Shown here one piece after another: positions 55,442 to 55,624 of a DNA stretch of 55,624 nucleotides. The notes beneath the pieces are model-generated. The model made no database searches, had not been told where the DNA came from, and saw nothing but the letters and a program-made list of their open reading frames with translations. The DNA comes from Rhizaria sp. SCN 62-66 (taxonomy: Eukaryota > Rhizaria, unplaced): positions 1-55,624 of the forward strand of contig MEDY01000182.1 in assembly GCA_001724265.1 (NCBI GenBank). The letters run 5' to 3'. The position numbers and the translations under genes are program-made. Within the stretch, counting starts at the first letter, position 1. Every line of letters begins with the position of its first letter.

Positions 55442-55624
55442 ATGTCTATGCAGATTTTCGTGAAGACCCTCGCGAACAAGACCATCACTCTTGATGTCGA
55501 CCACTCGGACACCATCGAGACCGTCAAGCAGAAGATCCAGGACAAGGAGGGCATCCCCCCGGACCAGCAGCGTCTCATCTTCCAGGGCAAGCAGCTCGAT
55601 GATGGCCGCACCCTCGCGGACTAC
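55442..55624 (+). CDS. Ubiquitin gene, 5' part (divergent sequence, probably a ubiquitin-ribosomal protein fusion or polyubiquitin)
   Basis: The first 61 codons of a ubiquitin-coding gene cut by the window end. It reads [10 protein letters not shown]..., so either ATG 55442 or the in-frame ATG 55448, which gives the usual MQIF start, may be used. Counted from MQIF, all lysines visible (K6, K11, K27, K29, K33, K48) and the L8/I44 patch are kept. But ten of 59 positions differ from human ubiquitin: A9, N10, D16, D18, H19, T25, Q28, Q46, D51 and A57. Ubiquitin is normally almost invariant, so this may be the moiety of an eS31 or eL40 fusion, which drifts more easily. The window ends before the part that would decide this. 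A 5' UTR intron may end at 55432. Confidence 0.88.
   Translation, partial: MSMQIFVKTLANKTITLDVDHSDTIETVKQKIQDKEGIPPDQQRLIFQGKQLDDGRTLADY

Overview
This window is nuclear DNA from a GC-rich microbial eukaryote whose group I cannot fix. It carries spliced genes, nuclear-encoded eukaryotic proteins (eS26, SDHC, a GCN20/ABCF3-type ATPase, a NEK6/7-like kinase, a VPS9 Rab-GEF, a trehalose synthase/phosphatase, ubiquitin) and very long Ala/Ser/Asn/Gln-rich proteins.

Layout from left to right: eS26 3' part (+, 2-289); SDHC (-, four exons, 940-2021); ABCF3/GCN20-like ATPase with an extra Tudor-like domain (-, five exons, 2545-5981); secreted LBP/BPI/CETP-fold protein (-, 6334-7806); an unresolved small coding patch (-, about 8384-8866); VPS9-domain giant (-, four exons, 9477-18559); NEK-like kinase (+, three exons, 19381-26553); hypothetical protein (-, four exons, 26671-31331); giant hypothetical protein with a CaaX end (+, one exon, 31851-40508); trehalose-6-phosphate synthase/phosphatase-like giant (-, two exons, 40845-54356); start of a ubiquitin gene (+, 55442-55624). 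All exon chains close in frame on my hand count.

Main result: four long genes stay open over thousands of codons only if TAG is read as an amino acid. Eight in-frame TAG codons occur, mostly in Gln-rich contexts and one inside a CAG/CAA run. About 15,600 inferred codons contain no internal TAA or TGA. All nine visible gene ends use TAA or TGA, never TAG. This points to a nuclear code in which UAG alone is sense, most likely glutamine (the pattern of NCBI table 15). Every one of the eight TAGs is followed by C, so context-dependent readthrough has to be ruled out.

Second result: all 16 inferred introns begin GT-N-C-G-(T/C), mostly GTACGT, and none begins with the usual GTAAGT or GTGAGT. This suggests a changed U1 snRNA 5' end. 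Other points of note are the Tudor-like insertion in the ABC-F ATPase, a Gln-rich insertion inside the kinase activation segment, a trehalose synthase domain with replaced catalytic residues, and an unusually divergent ubiquitin.

The genes do not form one pathway. They look like an ordinary compact stretch of chromosome with alternating convergent and divergent pairs.
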